Translations under genes and position numbers: made by a program | In this document: positions 61,690-64,000 of the stretch, one piece after another | How positions within the stretch are numbered: the stretch's first letter is position 1 | Layout of the letters: each line of letters starts with the position of its first letter | Notes under the pieces: generated by a model | What the model was told of the DNA's origin: nothing | What the model saw: only the letters and a program-made list of their open reading frames with translations | The model's database searches: none | Source of the DNA: Vicia villosa | Taxonomy: Eukaryota; Streptophyta; Magnoliopsida; Fabales; Fabaceae | Direction of reading: 5' to 3' | Assembly (NCBI RefSeq): GCF_029867415.1 | Contig: NC_081186.1 | Location: forward strand, 27,345,915 to 27,409,914 | DNA length: 64,000 bases

Positions 61690-63493
61690 TAGGAATAATC
61701 TTATCCTTAGGTACCCACATCTTTTTGGGTCCTTTCTTGTTAGATTTTCTCAAGTTCTGATTGAACTTGGATTTAACATTGTAAGCAATAGGAGGAACAG
61801 AATGATAATTCTTAATGTGAGTTTCATGATATTTCCTAGGTTGTGTCACATGCTTCTTAGTGTGTGTAATGTGAAAACTTTGTGCATGTGAGGTGTGCCT
61901 AATATCATGAGAGTGGCCATACTTGAACTGATCATACAATGGCTTGTATGTAATTTTCATTTCATCAACAGGTTCAAGTTTGTATGGGGTTTCACCCTCA
62001 TAACCAATGCCAACTCTTTTGTTTCCAGATACGGCATATATCATAGAAGCTAGCTGACTTCTGCCAATACTTCTAGATAAGAACTTCCTGAAACTTAAAT
62101 CATATTCTTTCAGAATATGGTTTAGACTAGGAGTGGATTTTTCTGAATCAGAAGGAGATCCAACATTATTGGATAATTTTAAAAGTTTTTCTTTTAATTC
62201 AGAATTCTCCAACTCAAGCTTCTTTGTTTCAAATTCAAATTGCTTTTTCAGCTTTTTGTATTTGAGACTAATCTGAGACTTGAGTTCCAGAAGTTCAGTT
62301 AGACCGGAAACTAACTCATCTCTAGTAAGTTCAGAAAATACCTCTTCAGAATCTGATTCTGATGTAGATTCTGATCCGTCATCTTCTGTCGCCATCAGCG
62401 CACAGTTGGCCTGCTCATCTTCTGAATCATCTTCTGACTCATCCCAGGTTGCCATAAGACCTTTCTTCTTATGAAACTTTTTCTTGGGACTTTCCTTCTG
62501 AAGATTTGGACATTCATTCTTGTAGTGTCCAGGCTCATTGCATTCATAGCACATGACCTTCTTCTTGTCAAATCTTCTTTCATCAGAAGATTCTCCACGT
62601 TCAAATTTCCTTGAACTTCTGAAGCCTCTGAACTTCCTTTGCTTGGTCTTCCAGAGTTGATTTAGCCTTCTGGAGATCAGGGACAGTTCATCTTCTTCTT
62701 CAGATTCTGATTCTTCAGGATCTTCTTCTCTAGCCTGAAAAGCGTTAGTGCATTTCTTGATATTTGATTTTAATGCAATAGACTTACCTTTCTTTTGAGG
62801 CTCATTTGCGTCCAGCTCAATCTCATGACTTCTCAAGGCGCTGATAAGCTCTTCCAGAGAAACTTCATTCAGATCCTTTGCAATCTTGAATGCAGTCACC
62901 ATAGGACCCCATCTTCTGGGTAAGCTTCTGATGATCTTCTTTACATGATCAGCTTTGGTGTATCCTTTGTCAAGAACTCTCAATCCAGCAGTCAGAGTTT
63001 GAAATCTCGAAAACATCTTTTCAATGTCTTCATCATCCTCCATCTTGAAGGCTTCATACTTCTGGATTAAGGCTAGAGCTTTAGTCTCCTTGACTTGAGC
63101 GTTTCCTTCATGAGTCATTTTCAAGGACTCATATATGTCATAGGCCGTTTCCCTGTTAGATATCTTCTCATACTCAACATGAGAAATAGCATTCAGCAAA
63201 ACAGTTCTGCATTTATGATGATTCCTGAAATGCTTCTTTTGATCATCATTCATTTCTTGCCTTGTTAGCTTTACGCCTCTGGCGTTTACAGGATGTTTGT
63301 AACCATCCATCAGAAGATCCCATAGATCACCATCTAGACCAAGAAAGTAACTTTCCAGTTTATCTTTCCAGTATTCAAAGTTTTCACCATCAAATACCGG
63401 CGGTCTAGTATAACCATTGTTACCGTTGTATTGCTCAGCAGAGCCAGATGTAGATGCAGGTGTAGGTGTAGTCCTTTCACTTTCATCAACCAT
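61574..63493 (-). CDS. Gag of copia element 2
   Basis: 639 codons from ATG 63,493 (MVDESERTTPTP). It has FDGENFEYWKDKLESYFLG, a UBN2/Retrotran_gag_2-type helical region (about 95-215, MFSRFQTLTAGLRVLDKGY), and LPRRWGPMVTAF. One CCHC zinc knuckle CYECNEPGHYKNEC sits at about 314-327. An acidic Ser/Glu/Asp tract and a Lys/Glu coiled coil follow (about 395-440). It reads through the protease active-site region in the wrong frame and stops 116 bases past the pol frame's start. Gag forms the cytoplasmic virus-like particle. Start chosen as the first ATG after the primer site. Confidence 0.93.
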   Translation of the reverse strand: MVDESERTTPTPASTSGSAEQYNGNNGYTRPPVFDGENFEYWKDKLESYFLGLDGDLWDLLMDGYKHPVNARGVKLTRQEMNDDQKKHFRNHHKCRTVLLNAISHVEYEKISNRETAYDIYESLKMTHEGNAQVKETKALALIQKYEAFKMEDDEDIEKMFSRFQTLTAGLRVLDKGYTKADHVKKIIRSLPRRWGPMVTAFKIAKDLNEVSLEELISALRSHEIELDANEPQKKGKSIALKSNIKKCTNAFQAREEDPEESESEEEDELSLISRRLNQLWKTKQRKFRGFRSSRKFERGESSDERRFDKKKVMCYECNEPGHYKNECPNLQKESPKKKFHKKKGLMATWDESEDDSEDEQANCALMATEDDGSESTSESDSEEVFSELTRDELVSGLTELLELKSQISLKYKKLKKQFEFETKKLELENSELKEKLLKLSNNVGSPSDSEKSTPSLNHILKEYDLSFRKFLSRSIGRSQLASMIYAVSGNKRVGIGYEGETPYKLEPVDEMKITYKPLYDQFKYGHSHDIRHTSHAQSFHITHTKKHVTQPRKYHETHIKNYHSVPPIAYNVKSKFNQNLRKSNKKGPKKMWVPKDKIIPIADILDCKKDKAQHVMVPGLWMLATHDRKKVYVPRPGA

Positions 63494-63566
63494 CTTTTAA
63501 ATGAAGCGTTTTTCTCTTCCTGAATCTTTTCTAAACACGGTTAAGTGCTTGCACCTTAGAACCGGC

Positions 63567-63578
63567 GCTCTGATACCA
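63567..63578 (-). other. Primer-binding site of copia element 2
   Basis: On the minus strand TGGTATCAGAGC, complementary to initiator tRNA-Met, two bases after the 5' LTR end. Confidence 0.95.
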
Positions 63579-63580
63579 AT

Positions 63581-64000
63581 TGAAGGATAGAAAAACACTT
63601 AGAAAGGGGGGGATTGAATAAGTGTGACTTTAAATCTTGGACGATAAAAATAAATTGCACAATTATTTTTATCCTGGTTCGCTGTTAACGAAGCTACTCC
63701 AGTCCACCCCCGCAGAGATGATTTACCTCAACTGAGGATTTAATCCACTAATCGCACGGATTACAATGGTTTTCCACTTAGCCGCAACTAAGTCTTCCAG
63801 AGTCTTCTGATCACACACTGATCACTCCGGGAACAACTGCTTAGTTCACTCCTAAGACTTTTCTAGAGTCTACTGATCAACACGATCACTCTAGGCTTAG
63901 TTCACTCCTAAGACTTTCTGCTCAGCCAACTGCCAAGACTTCCTGGAGTATACTGATCACACGATCACTCTAGTTCCTTACAACTTAATGTAATTCTAAG
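63581..64000 (-). repeat. 5' LTR of copia element 2, partial
   Basis: 420 bp visible, identical by eye to 55,299-55,718, continuing beyond the right edge. This sets the element's outer boundary about 800 bp past the window if its length matches the 3' LTR. Confidence 0.95.

Larger units (their letters stand above)
55299..64000 (-). mobile_element. SIRE/Maximus-type Ty1/copia element 2, very young, runs off right edge
   Basis: On the minus strand: 5' LTR (from beyond the window to 63,581), primer site, gag, pol, a 2-kb 3' region with several polypurine tracts, 3' LTR 56,517-55,299. The 420 bp of 5' LTR in the window appear identical to the start of the 3' LTR. Gag and pol are both open, but pol lies in the +1 frame relative to gag. 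No env-like frame comparable to element 1 is present. Confidence 0.95.

Overview
The window is nuclear DNA of a flowering plant. It has spliced genes with plant-type introns, very AT-rich spacers, and nested LTR retrotransposons that make up roughly three quarters of the sequence. The retroelement mix points to a cool-season legume (pea/vetch/clover group). It includes Ogre-type LTRs beginning TGTCATACCCC with a tRNA-Arg-type primer site, SIRE/Maximus copia elements and Tekay chromoviruses with 3 kb LTRs. The species call is inference.

Layout. Positions 1-2060 hold the 5' half of a cyclin T gene on the minus strand. Positions 2.6-7.6 kb hold gypsy debris split by a Tekay-type solo LTR that itself contains a GC-rich LTR insertion. 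Positions 8.95-12.06 kb hold a complete nine-exon minus-strand gene for an At4g15545-like coiled-coil protein of 343 residues. Positions 13.1-16.5 kb hold a LINE ORF1 pseudogene split by a minus-strand Tekay solo LTR. An LTR fragment and a CACTA-like terminus follow, up to 19.7 kb.

From 19,688 to past the right edge there is one large nest. The host is an Ogre-type element with no recognisable coding region: 5' LTR 19,688-22,177, 3' LTR from 45,957. Its body is built largely of five families of tandem repeats. A SIRE-type copia element (27,450-41,147, target duplication CATTC) sits inside one repeat array. An Ogre-type solo LTR (27,931-31,892, TATAG) sits inside that copia LTR. A second Ogre-type solo LTR (42,839-45,578, CATAG) sits in the body. 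The host 3' LTR is cut at 47,083 by a decayed Tekay element, whose 3' LTR is cut at 55,298 by a second, very young SIRE-type copia element that runs off the right edge.

Only the cyclin T and At4g15545-like genes are host genes. The rest is selfish DNA, mostly broken. The most interesting structure is not coding. All three Ogre-type LTRs carry, near their midpoint, a tRNA-like module (A box, B box, T-arm, T-run) resembling an internal RNA polymerase III promoter. Every tandem-repeat family in the Ogre-type body consists of units built around short hairpins, and both arms of those hairpins change together between units.
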